NCBI GenBank assembly: GCA_958510875.1
Contig: OY294068.1
Coordinates: 201,673,997-201,737,996 of the forward strand
Origin: Endomychus coccineus
Taxonomy: Eukaryota; Arthropoda; Insecta; Coleoptera; Endomychidae
Reading direction: 5' to 3'
DNA length: 64,000 nucleotides
Below the pieces are notes generated by a model that had not been told where the DNA came from, did not search any database, and saw only the letters and a program-made list of their open reading frames with translations. The number at the start of each line of letters is the position of its first letter. Positions within the stretch are counted from its first letter, which is position 1. Made by a program: the position numbers and the translations under genes. Shown one piece after another: positions 46,626 through 57,356 of this stretch.

Positions 46626-48063
46626 CTTATCTAAGTTCAAAACTGACTTTGGAATGAAGTTCCTTATCGTTGCAGACGCATTTCAACACACTTTCAGCCA
46701 ATTCTACAAGCTTGACCAAAATCACAATTTTTCCATACTTCCCCTAATGGAATTTACCAACTTTATTCAATTCTATTTGTTCTTCCTCAAAACTATTATG
46801 ATTCTCCATCTGCATCATTGATCTTGAGGTGTTACTAGTTCTCGCTGATGAAATATACTTTTTGAAATGTTCAACTTATTGGCGATGCTTTCCTTGATTA
46901 GTATTAATAAGAAGAATAAGAAAAAAAGCATTGCTTCTCTAAACACCTTGTTTAATATACTATTTTAGTATTAGTTTAAGTGGTTACTAAGAGAAATATA
47001 GAACTTGTATCTTCTGAATTTGATTTTATAATCAGCATATTAAGGTTTGTAACACAACTTTGAAAATTTGTATGGATTATTTATTAAATCATATTATTCT
47101 TACATAACCGAAATCCCAAAGGCCCAAGGTCACGAGCCCTAAATTTTGTTAATATCTTCCATGCAAAATTGCGAACATGGAAATTATATAACCTAAATTG
47201 TACGATTGGGGCTGAACGCTACGCAACGATTCAGAAAAAGATATTGCTCCAGTGGAGTGTATTACTCCGGGGAAAATTATGGCCGATTTGCGATTTACTT
47301 TGAGTTACTTTTTCCGGCTTGAAGATCAGATACTCGTCCCGCGAGAGAGTCTTTTCGCCTCATTTGGTTCCGAGTGAATCCGTATAAGGAACCTTACGAA
47401 TAATGATGGAGACTGGAAAAGATAATCGTCCTCAACTGTTTCTACAATCAAAGCAGTCTATATACGATCCGCTAGTTATTCCGGTTCGTCCGCCCGTTTT
47501 TCAATATACTTTCATCTTCTGTAAAGGCACAAACACACCCACACGCGGAGCAACCTATCCGCCGTTAGTCTTAAACTTCTTACGACTTATATGGATTTAG
47601 TTTGCAACAAAATTGGGAAGAATCGACAAAGCGGATAGAAGTTAGTCGACCTGGATATATTTGCCTTGGCAAACATGCACTACAAACGACCGTTCGCTCT
47701 CGCACTGTTTCATTTCTTTTGTCTTATTATTCACGGTAGTCTCACTCCCTTAACCCTCTTTATTAATTTTATGTACGATCAGTATAAGCAGATAATACCC
47801 CCGGCTTACTCGATCGAAAATTGACATATTCAGTAAATAGATGGAAAGTTTAACTGGAATTAATTCCGTAATAAACCGAAGATATTATTATTGGAAACCT
47901 CAATTCAGATTTCCAAGTAGCCATCATGTTGACGGAATTTCATAGATGCCAGCGATAACAAATTGAAGGTTGGAAATTCGTGGGTCCTCTAAATTACCAG
48001 ATCTCAATTCTCTTGATTTTCTCATGGAAATCACCTTGAAACCGAAAATTTCCCAACAATATT
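46626..48063. other. no supported gene
   Basis: A moderately GC-rich section at 47200-47700 has a 65-codon plus frame at 47403 without motif. The remainder is AT-rich. Confidence 0.4.
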
Positions 48064-49010
48064 CTATAGACCGTTCTTTATTTTGGCATAGTGAGAAATT
48101 TGATTTTTTTCAATGTTTTGACTGACTGTTTGATAGAAAAATGGAGTCTGGCGGAAAGAGAATCGACAGGTCTCGAGCTTGACAATGAAGGGACCACAGA
48201 CTTGATCTCGTCTCATCCGCCTATCTGAAATCTCTCGTTGTTGAACAACAGACGAGATTTCTGATGTGAACATCGACCATGGAAATATCTATAGAAAAGG
48301 GAGAGATGTTCTAGAGAGGTCACAGAATTCGATAGTGTGAGCTCATCAATTAGACGGATAGCTCTCTTCTGGATAGAATTTGAGAGCTTCAGCATATGTT
48401 TGGGAGCCGAAATCCAAACATGTGAACAGTGGTTCAGGACAGCTCGAATCTGTGCTTTGTAGATTATGAGGAGTCGCTGGGATGTTAAGTAGTTCTTGGC
48501 ACGGAATAGAGAACCAAGCTTTTGTGAAGCAGTTTCCACAATGGACCTCACATGATCATCCCATGGAGGACTTCGTGAGAATAGTTGAACCTGATATCAT
48601 CAGATATAGGTTTGTGGGATCTGTCTGCCTGGAGAAAATACAAGCTAGAGTTTTGGTTGCAATATAGTCTACTGGGTTATCAGATCGTAGACAGATCTGC
48701 ATTCATTGTGTCAACCTGCATCTGCCTCCATTGGATTATATAGGGCTCTAGATGAGAGAGCGGTATATCATCATCTGCAAAGCTGGTCGGTTCCAACAGA
48801 TCGTTGATGTGGAGTAGAAACAAAGTTGGTGCCAAGACAGATCTCTGTAAAACACCACCGCTTATAACCATTGGAGCGAAGGATACTGTGTTAACTACCG
48901 TATGGAGTGATCTATCTGAGAGAAACCCGATGTCGATAGTAAGCGATAAAGTTGAGGCTGAGGAAGTTTCCTGTAAAGACCTGGGTGCCTTTACGTTACT
49001 TAAGTTATAA
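48064..49010 (-). pseudogene. LINE reverse transcriptase, C-terminal half
   Basis: The longest CR1/jockey-like remnant. On the minus strand it starts with a degraded LSLRQISL segment near 48900, then VLQRSVLAPTLFLLHINDLL and FADDDIPLSHLEP (48680-48871), a gap, and from 48551 KLGSLFRAKNYLTSQRLLII, YKAQIRAVLNHCSHVW, KRAIRLIDE and LSLFYRYFHGRC. A frameshift near 48250 moves the end into the frame ending at 48064, which holds the RDQVCGPFI...RFSFRQTPFF tail. Expected order is kept. Inactivation is by the Q-to-R change in PQG, a loss after the ADD box and frameshifts. The same family is at 57357-58400. Confidence 0.75.
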
Positions 49011-50449
49011 CAGAGTGAGAGAGATATAGAACTTCTGCTTCGTTTTTATAACAATAATTTTTCAGAATACGGATATTTCATATAGATCTAAGAAGATAAA
49101 AACATAATGAAATAATATACAGCCCCAGAACTAGAATGAGTGGGTCAATTAATAATAATAATATAGGCAGACACAGACTAAATTGAAAAAAAATGAATCA
49201 TTATACTAAACAATCAGGCAATCATCAAAGCAATGTAGATACTTTTAACATCAAACTGCAGCAACAAAAGACTGAATTATACCAAAATGTATTGTGTAAT
49301 CCATTACACATACACTGTTCCTATAAATACAAAATATTATTGAGAAGCTTATGTAAAAACTCAAGGTATATTGATAAGCGTCTTAAGGCTGAGAGCTTGA
49401 TGATTTAAACTATTTAGAAGTACAGATCATCCATTTGATTCAACTGGTCGGCAAATAAAACGATTGCAATAGAGCAAAATAACACAAATGTCGAATGAGT
49501 CATTTGGACAAATTATCAATACGATACTGCAGACAAAGTATGTAGTTGAATTAGATATGCTAACGCTATCACATGTTTCGTGACAGAGGTAATATAACCG
49601 TTACAACTTCCAACTTGACATTTTATGTTTAAAGTTCTAAAAATGCTAATTCGTTAGTTTATGTGAACGGGTATATACGTACGCGATCGTATGGAGAGTT
49701 TAATTTTACGAGAAAGTTGGCTATTCAATTCTACAATGTAATCGGCGATGCGAAATGGGCGATGAAACCCAAGATTATGGGAATACAGGTTTTGAGTTTC
49801 CATAAAAGTTGAAAAGTCGAGAATATTCGAGAGGATGCCATCGAATTTCATTCAATGATTTGGTCATAAACTTTGGAAGCGATTAATAATCGATATGCTA
49901 TGGTCAAAGGAAGTAACGGAGAAATATTGTTGGGTGTTCCGTATGATTAATTTGTTAGCGTTCTGATCGATGTCTATATGCTGGATGTTTATCGAAAAAT
50001 GTATTCAAATATGTAGCACAAATTGGCAAGGTTTCAGCAATAGATTGTTGAGAGGGACGTGAGACGGGGAAGAGCAGTAAACGTGCAAAAACGTAGCTGG
50101 CATACGGAATCGTGGTAGTTAACAAGCTGCAAAGGTGCCATATTGGTAGCTCAAGCACGTAGTCGGTCCGCGGGCTAACTACCCGTCTAAATGCGGTTCC
50201 ACTAAAATCAGGCAACGGAATATATGTATAACCTCTACTTCGAGGGGGACCACAACCTACAACTGCACCAACAGTTTCTACGGGATTTATAAATCATCTT
50301 TAGTTGCATCAGCACTAGCTTTGAAGGTGCCCTACACAAACATACATGTTGGGTGAAACCAGGAAATCGCTAATATTTAATGAATGGATAATGTATAACT
50401 GGAAATATTTAAACCATTATTTACTTCGAAAAAAGCCTTCGTATACACC
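49011..50449. other. no supported gene
   Basis: AT-rich, with simple AAT repeats near 49150. A 71-codon plus frame at 49193 and an 86-codon minus frame at 49955-50215 have no motif that I recognise. Confidence 0.4.
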
Positions 50450-50459
50450 AAACTTGTGT

Positions 50460-50765
50460 TAATTTGGTCTTACCCACTAAAAATACTGTTAAAGTACTGC
50501 GGACTGTCCGGCTAACAAGTGGCCATCATCACAAAACTAAATTATAAATCAAAATGAATTTGAATACTATTTGGGGATAATAATGTAAACATTTATACAT
50601 TTGTATGCTCTCCAAATTACCTAGATATTTGTCTTTACTGTGTTTTGAAAGTGATGAACTTTCCTGAGAAATGGTATGAGCTGTATTCGAAATATATTTC
50701 GCTGACGCTGATTTTTATTTATTTTATTATATTTCTTCCACTTTGACCCACAACTTACAAATATT
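50460..50765 (-). pseudogene. Penelope-like element fragment
   Basis: The left part carries the terminal repeat CTTACCCACTAAAAATACTG ... GTGGCCATCATC. The right part (50620-50700) on minus encodes HTISQESSSLSKHSKDKYLG with NLESI, equivalent to the segment following the GIY-YIG GH motif in the copies at 35 kb, 53.6 kb and 55.1 kb. The mariner element at 50785 inserted just to its right, and related Penelope sequence resumes after it at 53440. Confidence 0.6.
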
Positions 50766-50784
50766 ATAGAAATTATTGAATGTA

Positions 50785-51251
50785 CAGGGTGTCCCATTTT
50801 GGGTACTTTTGCGGGGTATCTCCTTTATTTTTAAAGATAGAGAGTTGCGGTTTTCGCGACACTGTGCTACTTATTCGTAAAACTCAAGATGCCGTCAACA
50901 GAATTTTCATAGCCCTCTTAGTTTTTAAGATACAGGGCATTTCTGAAAACGTTACATTTTGTGACCCCCCTCGTATCTCCGTTATCCTTCAACTTATCGG
51001 AAAGGTAAAATAACATTCTAATAGACTTTTTTCCGTAGAATGCAGTGGTGTAGATAACTTTTGTTACGTATTTACTGTTTTTGAGTTATAAAGTAAACTT
51101 ATATTTTTTTAAATGGAACATTCTGTATATTTATAGACTATAAAATTTGTCTTTTTTTACCTTTTCAAAAATATATGATAGTATAAACTTTTTTTCAGAA
51201 ACACGCAAATAATTGACAATTTTCAGAAATTAAATACATATTTTAATAGTA
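50785..51251. repeat. left terminal inverted repeat of mariner element
   Basis: Near-identical reverse complement of 52577-53043. Within it, 50785-51125 is bounded by its own inverted ends and by TA at 50783-50784 and 51126-51127. Confidence 0.9.
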
Positions 51252-51293
51252 CGCTATGGATAACAATAATAAACAAGTGCAACTTACATATTA

Positions 51294-52452
51294 CTAACAA
51301 ATAATTGGATACCTTGTATATAGGTATCTATTAAAAAAAATTCCCATAGATCTTTTTTCTAACAGTAAGTTAGAGCACATCTTTGAGATTCTTTGAATAG
51401 CGTTCAAAAGAACCATTGTTCTCATTCGCAGATTTCGAAAAGCTAAATGAATTGCCTCTCGAAGTTTTGCAATGCCGTCATATCGAGTTTTATATACTTC
51501 ATTTTGTATATAGCCCCATAAAAAAAATCTAAAATTGAGAGATCTGGTGATCGTGGAGGCCATCTAACAGGTCCGTTGGTACCTATCCATCTTTGAGGAA
51601 AGTTATTATTTAGAAAGGCCCTTAAGAGCCTAGAGTTATGACTTGGGGCACCATCTTGCTGTAGGTAAACAGCATTATACTGGGCTAATGGAATGTTTTC
51701 GAGCAGTTCTGGAATAACTTCCTCAAGAATTTCTAGGTATCTACGTGCTGTCAGACCTCCTTCAAAAATCCTATAAACTATATGTCTACCCAAAATAAAA
51801 CATGAAACCCCAACTCCAAAGCGTCCTTGTTGTGCCCTTTCAAACATTAAATGCAGATTTTCACTACGCCAGTTCCTGGTATTGTGACGATTGAAAATGC
51901 CAGCACTTGAAATAAAGCATTCGTCTGACCAGATAACAAGTCTGCCAAATAAATCGTTAGCATCGATTTGTTGCAAATACCACTGGCAAAACAGTGCCCG
52001 GCGCTCGGCATCGCCAGGATGCAAATGTTGTAGTATATTAAATTTGTATGAATGATACTTATATTTCTTCAAGATCCTCTGAGCGTTAGTTTTTGGCAAA
52101 CCAATTTCCTTCTCAATTTTTCTACATGAGGACGAAGGTGTTGCTTCTATATATCCTAAAGTATCTATCTCTTTTCTTTCCCTGTTCTCTTTGTTGTATG
52201 TTTTAGGGCGCGGGTGAACAAATGATCCGTGCTCAACTAAATTTGCTTTTAAACGGGCAAATATCCCAAAAAACGGTTGCCTTCTTTCTGGATATCTAAC
52301 AAGCAAAAATTTAAATGATAATAGAGATTTTCATAGCCATAATAGCTTACTCACCTTTGGAAGTATAATTCCGGAGCTTCTTCACAATTTTCATTACTCT
52401 GTATAAAACATACCATCATATCATATTTCTCATAATTTTCGTAAACTGCCAT
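51294..52452 (-). pseudogene. Tc1/mariner (DD36D) transposase, spliced, one frameshift
   Basis: Exon 1 (52452-52355) encodes MAVYENYEKYDMMVCFIQSN through ELYFQ. A 59-bp intron (52354-52296) with GTGAGT and TTGTTAG ends splits an arginine codon. Exon 2 runs from 52295 and reads YPERRQPFFGIFARL. A helix-turn-helix (SSSCRKIEKEIGLPKTNAQR) precedes the catalytic core: D157 in IWSDECF, D247 in LQQDGAPSH, and D284 in PPRSPDLS, with 36 residues between the last two. The frame shifts in a T run (complement of 51520-51527, eight instead of nine), so LDFF is followed by the wrong frame and stops at 51443. In the other frame WGYIQNEVYKTRYDGIAKLR continues to 51294. The unspliced frame with start at 52306 is not the real start. 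It would cut and paste at TA. Apart from the frameshift it looks intact. Confidence 0.88.
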
Positions 52453-52576
52453 TATTCGGAAAAATTGATAAATATCTATTGAATAATGATACCAAAAGAA
52501 CGAAAATAAACAGCTTAAATGCAATAGAGATTTGATGTTTATTTCTGTTTCTTGTCATAAACAATATCAATGGCCT

Positions 52577-53043
52577 ACTATTAAAATATGTATTTAATTT
52601 CTGAAAATTGTCAAATATTTGCGTGTTTCTGAAAAAAAGTTTAAACTATCATATATTTTTGAAAAGGTAAAAAAAAGACAAATTTTATAGTCTATAAATA
52701 TACAGGGTGTTCCATTTAAAAAAACATAAGTTTGCTTTATAACTCAAAAACAGTAAATATGTAACAAAAGTTATCTACACCACTGCATTTTACGGAAAAA
52801 AAACTATTAGAATGTTATTTTACCTTTCCGATAAGTTGAAGGATAACGGAGATACGAGGGGGGTCACAAAATGTAACGTTCTCAGAAATGCCCTGTATCT
52901 TAAAAACTAAGAGGGCTATGAAAATTCTGTTGACGGCATCTTGAGTTTTACGAAAAAGTAGCAGAGTGTCGCGAAAACCGCAACTCTCTATCTTTAAAAA
53001 TAAAGGAGATAACCCGCAAAAGTACCTAAAATGGGACATCCTG
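52577..53043. repeat. right terminal inverted repeat of mariner element
   Basis: Near-identical reverse complement of 50785-51251. Within it, 52703-53043 is bounded by end-like sequences and TA at 52701-52702 and 53044-53045. Confidence 0.9.
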
Positions 53044-53439
53044 TACTTTATAGGATTTATCATCTTATTTATCATTTTTCTTGCACTTGTTACGAATAAA
53101 ATCTTAAAACTAGATCGAACAAAGTAAAATTTTCAATACCATTGATCTACTCCTCCGTAGATAAATTCTCAGAATTAATTGTAGAATTCAAACCTTCATT
53201 TGACACATTTGTTTTCATCTCATTAATTTCAATAGGTGTTATAGTGGATAACGTTGATATTCTTAGTTCCTTCACTGATAGTTTTTGGTAACAATTATTG
53301 AAATTCGTTGATTGAATTCTATTGACTTTTTCCCAATTGGGTCTCTTAATTATAAAGTACCTGTATAAATAATAAGTTGCTATTGGTAATGAATTATAGA
53401 ATTGGGGATACAATTAATTATAAATCTATAAATGACAAA
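53044..53439. other. sequence right of the mariner insertion
   Basis: An 88-codon minus frame (53147-53413) has no recognised domain. By position it could be the tail of the Penelope element interrupted by mariner, but no motif shows it. Confidence 0.3.
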
Positions 53440-54110
53440 CAATCGCCGTTATCCACTAAAAATACAGTTAAAGCCATCAGACTAGACTAAATTAGAAATC
53501 ATAATGGGCCTGTTCGGAAATTATTTTGAATTAGTAGTGTGAATGAGAGAATAACCTCAGCTGAAAAATTGTGAGTTAAAAATGAATTTCTTTTGCACCT
53601 ATATATTTCAATCCCTTCAGAATTACCTAGATATTTGTCATTAATACATTTCAAGAGTGATAAACTTTCTTGAGAATTGGTGTGAGCTGCATTATTTTCT
53701 TTCATATGGACAAAATGTTCTTTATACCGAGTTAAAATAGTTCGTAGTATTTCGAACTCTACGCATTGTGAGTCGTTTTGACTACGACTCCGAATTCAAA
53801 TTTGTAAATCCCGGATTTGTCAAAATCGGGTGCGGTTTTTAGATTGTTCTTACATCTATAAACTGATTTATAGATCAGATTTATTAGTTACTAAAGGATG
53901 ATAAGTGAAACTTTCGAATTTTATTGGAGTATCTGAAGGTAATGGCTTTAATTTTGTTAGTTGGGTTGCGTTCCAATTTCCTTTTTTGTTTATAAATCAA
54001 ATTATTGAACGAAAATTTATCGTGACCATTGTCCAACGCTATTTGTTGAAGTTTCTCAACTTCGTTATTTTGCTGGCTCTAAGGAATGTCCACTAATATA
54101 TGAACAACAC
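53440..54110 (-). pseudogene. Penelope-like element, GIY-YIG portion and linker
   Basis: On the minus strand, from right to left, the sequence at 54010-53925 matches the post-RT linker. A poorly conserved part follows, then 53750-53500 encodes RTILTRYKEHFVHMKENNAA, a serine/leucine segment, CINDKYLGNSEGIEIYRCKR and NSFLTH. This is the C-terminal half of the GIY-YIG nuclease, with the terminal E-x-x-x-I element. The left end (53455-53480) carries the TTATCCACTAAAAATACAGT terminal sequence. The GIY and YIG strands are missing. Order and orientation agree with one degraded element copy. Confidence 0.65.
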
Positions 54111-54119
54111 TATTGAATG

Positions 54120-54260
54120 GAACTATTTTATAATTATATTTGGCTACTTAATAGCGGGAAAGTCCTCAGCAATTTAACATTATTTTTAATGAATAAGGGT
54201 GGTTTCATATTCATAGTGTTATAGTGTGTATTCATACTGTGAACTCTTTTATAGGGTATC
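54120..54260 (+). repeat. Penelope-associated terminal repeat
   Basis: Contains GGCTACTTAATAGCGGG, GTCCTCAGCAATTTAACA and TTTTTAATGAATAAGGGTG, then ACTGTGAACTCTTTTATAG, the same end sequence as at 22.6 and 55.3 kb. It is in the opposite orientation to the fragment on its left. Confidence 0.6.
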
Positions 54261-54534
54261 AATATAAGAGGTAAATATTATTTCTTGCATTATGATTATG
54301 CTTAAGTTAATATTTACTAAATACAGAATTGATTCCAACACCTTGAGTTTATAACTACTATATACAATTGAAAGTGATGTGATTTATTCAAATCATAAAA
54401 CACTTTTTGGCATAAATAGGCTTTCAATACTGATGAACCACACTGTTTTAAATTTTGGTTAAGTCTATATAAAAGAATAAATAGAAAATGTAGGCGAGTA
54501 ATCGATTGTGTTACAATTTCGATTACAAGTGTTT

Positions 54535-54710
54535 CTGTTCGTTTCGGCGACGTGGGCATTTTGAATTGAAATTGTTTTTAGAAATCTCGTTTTAGAGATT
54601 GATTAGTCATCTGATGATGGTCGTAAGATCGAAACGTACGTGAAGACTGAAATAATATGCATATGTGTTAGTGTGACCTATTTCCCGAGAATTTATATAT
54701 ACTTAATAGC
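54535..54710 (+). repeat. Penelope-associated 5' sequence with CTGATGA-hairpin-GAAA motif
   Basis: Contains CTGATGATGGTCGTAAGATC followed by GAAACGTACG at 54611-54640, where GGTC and GATC can pair around GTAA. It is the inverse of 30953-31150. It lies just before the RT fragment at 54762 on the same strand. Confidence 0.55.
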
Positions 54711-54761
54711 AAGGAAAGGAAGTTGCTTATCTGTTTCTATTTCGACTGTGAATTTCAGTGA

Positions 54762-55215
54762 ATCGAAACAGATAAGCAGCTTCCTCTCCTTGATATTAAT
54801 ATTATTAAAGATAGTGATCACTTCGATTTCGACATATACAGAAAACACACTCAAACAAATCGGTATGCTCTGGTGGATTCAGCTTCACCATTTAATCATA
54901 AAATAACTCCATTCAATAGCCTTGTTCTTGGATTATTATTGAACGTTCCTTTGCAAAATTATAACATCGAAACTGAAAACCTTCAGCAAATAGCGTTGGA
55001 CAATGGTTATGACAAATCTTTGACCAATAATTCAATTTCCAAACAAAAAGAAGGAAATTGGATAGCAACCACCTAACCAAGTTAGAGCCATTACCTTCAA
55101 ATAGTTCTATAAAAATCAAACGTCACCCCATATCTCAAGAAAGTTCATCATTTTTAAAACACAATACCGACAAATATCTTGGTAATTTAGGAGGAATAAA
55201 AATGTATAAACGAAA
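54762..55215 (+). pseudogene. Penelope-like element, RT C-terminal region and nuclease tail
   Basis: The frame from 54762 is open to 55076 and reads ETDKQLPLLDINIIKDSDHF, DFDIYRKHTQTNRYALVDSA, ITPFNSLVLGLLLNVPL and LQQIALDNGYDKSL. This is diagnostic for the end of a Penelope-like reverse transcriptase: LPFLDxxI, YRKPTxTxRY, the HxxxLxxRLxxxPL helix and IAxxNGY. The proline of RKPT is histidine here. After a linker, 55120-55200 encodes SQESSSFLKH and DKYLGNLGGIK, the tail after the GIY-YIG GH motif, so the nuclease core was deleted. The RT catalytic domain is also lost. Confidence 0.75.
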
Positions 55216-55254
55216 AAGCGGAAGTTAACCCGTTGTTGTAAGTAAATTTTGATC

Positions 55255-55385
55255 TATAATTTAGTTGATGATGGTCGGAAGGTCCTCAGTAATTTAACAG
55301 TATTTTTAACGGATAAGGGTGATTATTCTTCATTTATTGTGTAGCATATCCACAGTGTGAACTCTTTTATAGTTTATGCCTCTTG
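55255..55385 (+). repeat. Penelope-associated 3' terminal repeat
   Basis: Reads GATGATGGTCGGAAGGTCCT, CAGTAATTTAACAGTATTTT, GGATAAGGGTGATTATT and CACAGTGTGAACTCTTTTAT. It directly follows the nuclease tail, so it marks the 3' end of this family and supports assigning the other dispersed copies to it. Confidence 0.65.
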
Positions 55386-57356
55386 TGATTTATACAGTAT
55401 TGCGTTATTATCGAAGCTAATACCTTATAGCTCACATATTATGGTTTCAATAGAAATGAGGAGATTCATCCTCCATTGACTTAATTTATGTCTCAAGCGA
55501 AAGAAATCGATCAATATATTCCTCATTTATCACATGTTGCTGACTTTCCAAACTGTACTCAACTATTCTAGTACTGAAACAAACATAATTTTCTCGCTGG
55601 TTTTCAGATCACGGGAGGAATAGTTGGAGCGTATGATTCATCAAAATGCTAGTCAGAACCTCATTGTTCACACCTCTAATTTCTTATCCAACAAAATATC
55701 TTTCACATTTCGACTTGAGCTACTAACTATTTAACTTATTCGAGTCGACTGCCTGCTATTTTTGTCCTTATTATAAGTTAGATTGAAGAACTCGTTTGGA
55801 GATGTCATAGACTTATGAACATTTCTAGAGTCAAAGCTTCTCCATAGCCAATTTCTTCAGGGACTTCTCACTTTGCTATCGTATATATTCTGTATCAGTT
55901 TCCGACCATTCAAAAACGACTCAGCTTCTTTCTTGAAACAATAAATTATCTCGATTCACGCCTTGTCGTTGAATGCGGCGTTCATATGACAGCGTTTCGG
56001 TTGCTATAGTTACATATTCCCGTTTGTTACGTTCATTATTTCAACTGACAGTTTGCTCTGTTCGTGGAACAGTGAGTTAGACAAAACTATTATCATTAAT
56101 TAATAAAAGCTTGTTAGAGAACCGCGAACCGTCGCAAACTGGTGGAATATGTGGCATTCCAAACTTGTTGTAGAATATACCATTATTGGCTTACTTTGAA
56201 TTATTTCAGTAGTTTCCAGTCTCTTTTATTCTGTAGGAGAATGATTTCAATGAGAATAATGAAGATCACGTATGGGAATGCCGAAACTGTAGAGTAGAAT
56301 AAAAACTTGTTGAGTACAGTGCAACATCGACATCTGAGAGTGTAGAAAGAAAAATGTTACGAACTTCAAATGAAATAAGAAACAAGATAAAAGAAAATGG
56401 TAAAGTTGTGAAGATTTAGTTTCCTCTTCCTGAAAAAAGTTGGTGTGGGTGAACCACGTCCCATTGATTTCTGTTGGAATTGCGCCCGCACAAAGGCGAA
56501 CAGGATGGCTCGCTGTATCTGATATTGAGGAATTAACTATATTAATTCAATTAGCAAAATGGAGGTGACGGTCGGTCGTGCATTAGTGTTAAGGAGATAA
56601 ATCAATTGGAGTAATAAAACCCGGTCGGTCGGTCGGTTCCTTTAATCGCATGGATAGAGCCTGTTATTTATTAGCAGTTAATTTTGAGGAGTGTTCAATT
56701 TTACGAGCATAGTTTTCGACAATCGTACGTTTCGCGAACATATTTTATGCTCAGCTAGTTTCCGCACCCGTTTCCCTATAATTTTGTTTCCGAGATTATT
56801 TACGACTCTGCCATACTTACCAGCACATTTTTAATATCGCATTGTCTTTCGAATTCCTCACACGCTTTACCCACATATTGCAGACTACAATTATTATGAA
56901 AGGAGAACAGGTTTCGATTTAGAATATGCTTCAATGTATTTCATCAAATCCTAGTAGACATTTTATTTTCACGCGACTGTTTGCTGAGGTACTTCCAAAA
57001 TAAAGGCTTCACTTGTATTCTTTTTTTAATTCCTTTCTTTGCAAACGTCATGGGGGATTAGCATACTCGAATATCTTCTGAGCTTCTATAATCGATATTT
57101 GAACAGCACAGGATATGTCAAATCTTCACTTTTTCATTCGAGATTCAATGATATGGTCTTTACATTATCACTTTCCCGTCATATTTGCTCGATCATTTTA
57201 CAACAGAATCGAAGAAGGCTTAGACTATCATGTCAAAATTGTACAAGAGAGGTGATCAGAATATTCTAAACAACAACATGAACTTTGTATTCCAATAGAG
57301 TGAGAACCTGTATATAACCTGCTAACACCAAACTCAAATATTCAGTTCGCAATAGT
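55386..57356. other. no supported gene
   Basis: AT-rich. GGTCGGTCGGTCGG occurs near 56621 as a short simple repeat. A 76-codon plus frame at 57039 has no motif. No element ends seen. Confidence 0.4.

Larger units (their letters stand above)
50785..53043 (-). mobile_element. 2,259-bp Tc1/mariner element with 467-bp terminal inverted repeats
   Basis: Both ends read CAGG(G/A)TGTCCCATTTT inward and are flanked by TA, the IS630/Tc1/mariner target duplication. The inverted repeats extend from 50785 to about 51251 and from about 52577 to 53043, unusually long for this superfamily. Each arm contains, 341 bp in, a second reversed end-like sequence (CAG(G/A)(G/A)TGTTCCATTT) next to TA, so each outer arm could stand as a MITE of its own. 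Between the arms lies a transposase gene on the minus strand. The element sits inside Penelope-derived sequence and is therefore younger than it. Confidence 0.9.

Noticed and set aside
52296..52306. ATG at 52306 as the transposase start
   Set aside because: It lies inside the inferred intron; an upstream exon joins in phase and gives a normal N-terminus.
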